A stretch of DNA of 15,376 nucleotides from JACRAO01 sp964490895 (GTDB lineage Bacteria > Bdellovibrionota > UBA1018): NCBI GenBank assembly GCA_964490895.1, contig CAZBEI010000031.1, positions 1-15,376 on the forward strand. The letters run 5' to 3'. The notes beneath the pieces were generated by a model. The model was not told the DNA's origin. It ran no database searches and saw only the letters and a list, made by a program, of their open reading frames with translations. The stretch's first letter is position 1; each line of letters opens with the position of its first letter. The position numbers were made by a program, and so were the translations under genes. Shown here one piece after another: positions 14,855-15,376 of this stretch.

Positions 14855-15226
14855 TACTTATTAGCAGAGTGTGATGACCTGTTTTTAGTAGCAACTTTTC
14901 TTGGAGCATCTCGAGAAACAGTTTTGCGTAGCCATGTGCTGGTCGAAGCTCTGAGCTTATTCGAAAGCGTTGGATTGAGCCGTCCTCAGGTTGAGTATTA
15001 TCATTCAGAAAAAAAATCTTACATTCCACTGGTTTTTAGTTGGAAAAACGAAAAAAAGACGCTCGCAATCCAAATTTCTGATCGAGAATCTCCCCGCGTT
15101 GGAGAGGTGCGAGCGCTCGAAAGTTTTCTCGCTAAATGCGGGGGTCACCTTCGTGGCCTTGTGCTCAATCAATCGACAAAAAGTTATACGGAGAACGGGA
15201 TCGAGTTTCATCCTTTGAGGGGGTGA
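14855..15226 (+). pseudogene. Start-less fragment resembling the C-terminus of a DUF4143-type ATPase
   Basis: An open frame of 123 codons begins right after a TAG (14852-14854) and has no ATG or GTG start before the homology-like part; the only alternative start is TTG 14924 (100 residues) without a ribosome site. The order of elements, SHVLVEALSLFESVGLSRPQ, VEYYHSEKKS, LAIQIS, ALESFLAKCGG, GLVLNQ and GIEFHPL, follows the C-terminal DUF4143 domain of AAA-type ATPases (F-E-x-x-V-x-x-E-L, YYWR...EVDFVI, IEVK, L..F, PL). The acidic EVD and IEVK residues of the nuclease-like core are replaced (YIPLVFS, AIQIS), and the N-terminal ATPase is absent. I read it as a decayed remnant. Resemblance is by eye and distant; it could also be a small unknown gene. 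Confidence 0.4.
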
Positions 15227-15252
15227 GGGTCTATCCAGCCTCATTCTAAGCG

Positions 15253-15376
15253 ATGGACCCTGGTGGCCGCTTTTGGGATGATCTCGCTTGGTCTCGAATT
15301 GTGGAATGGGGGAGAGATCTTGTGGGTATTAAAAGATACTTCCAGAAAAACATCCAAGAGTTTCTTTATATTTTAT
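15253..15376 (+). CDS. 5' end of a gene running off the right edge (possibly AAA ATPase/DUF4143)
   Basis: An ATG at 15253, just after an in-frame TAA (15247-15249), opens a frame that stays open for 41 codons to the edge. It begins MDPGGRFWDDLAWSRIVEWG and continues with IKRYFQKNIQEFLYIL. A basic amphipathic stretch of the form I-K-R-Y-L-x-K-x-I just before the Walker A strand is typical of DUF4143-type ATPases, but the Walker motif itself would lie beyond the window, so the identity is only a suggestion. Only a weak TAAG precedes the ATG. Confidence 0.5.
   Translation, partial: MDPGGRFWDDLAWSRIVEWGRDLVGIKRYFQKNIQEFLYIL

Noticed and set aside
14799..14923. tRNA or small RNA gene after the DUF2400 gene
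   Set aside because: No cloverleaf, T-loop GTTCRA box or strong stem-loop was found; only an imperfect inverted repeat.

Overview
The window is an ordinary-density bacterial chromosome segment (about 43% G+C by eye, less in the leftmost gene). It combines housekeeping genes with several poorly known ones. The mix points to a deltaproteobacterial or Bdellovibrio-like lineage, or a related candidate phylum: a DUF2400/TIGR02757 protein, a RelA/SpoT-like protein resembling the TIGR04552 group, a SprT-like protease and secreted HEAT-repeat and coiled-coil proteins. This placement is inference from gene content only. No tRNA, rRNA, CRISPR array or complete insertion sequence was seen.

Left part (1-4991): a secreted protein of unknown function runs leftward off the edge. 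A 330-base A+T-rich divergent region separates it from a rightward 1043-residue exported HEAT-repeat protein. That gene ends two bases from the stop of pfkA, which reads the other way.

Glycolysis pair (4994-7512, minus): gpmI followed by pfkA, overlapping by 7 bases, so the two are probably translationally coupled. A SprT-like zinc metalloprotease gene starts divergently, at most 48 bases from gpmI.

Regulator and hydrolase (8120-9611, plus): a short XRE-family repressor and an alpha/beta hydrolase, preceded by a cluster of GTCA-N4/5-TGAC inverted repeats that look like autoregulatory operators. The two reading frames are in phase and separated by one stop codon and four sense codons. The hydrolase 3' end overlaps the 3' end of the opposing operon by 89 bases.

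Three-gene operon (13868 to 9523, minus): a divergent RelA/SpoT-synthetase-like protein, a D-amino-acid-oxidase-fold flavoprotein, and a multi-cluster iron-sulfur electron-transfer subunit. Adjacent genes overlap by about 14 bases each. The last two look like the catalytic and electron-transfer halves of an HcnBC/opine-oxidase/dye-linked-dehydrogenase-type complex, but the usual first FAD motif of the large subunit is missing. Linkage of a nucleotide-second-messenger-like fold to this redox pair is the most interesting feature of the window.

Right part (13893-15376, plus): a DUF2400/TIGR02757 protein carrying a helix-hairpin-helix-glycosylase-like motif, then a start-less reading frame resembling the end of a DUF4143-type ATPase, and finally the first 41 codons of a gene that runs off the edge and may be a related ATPase.
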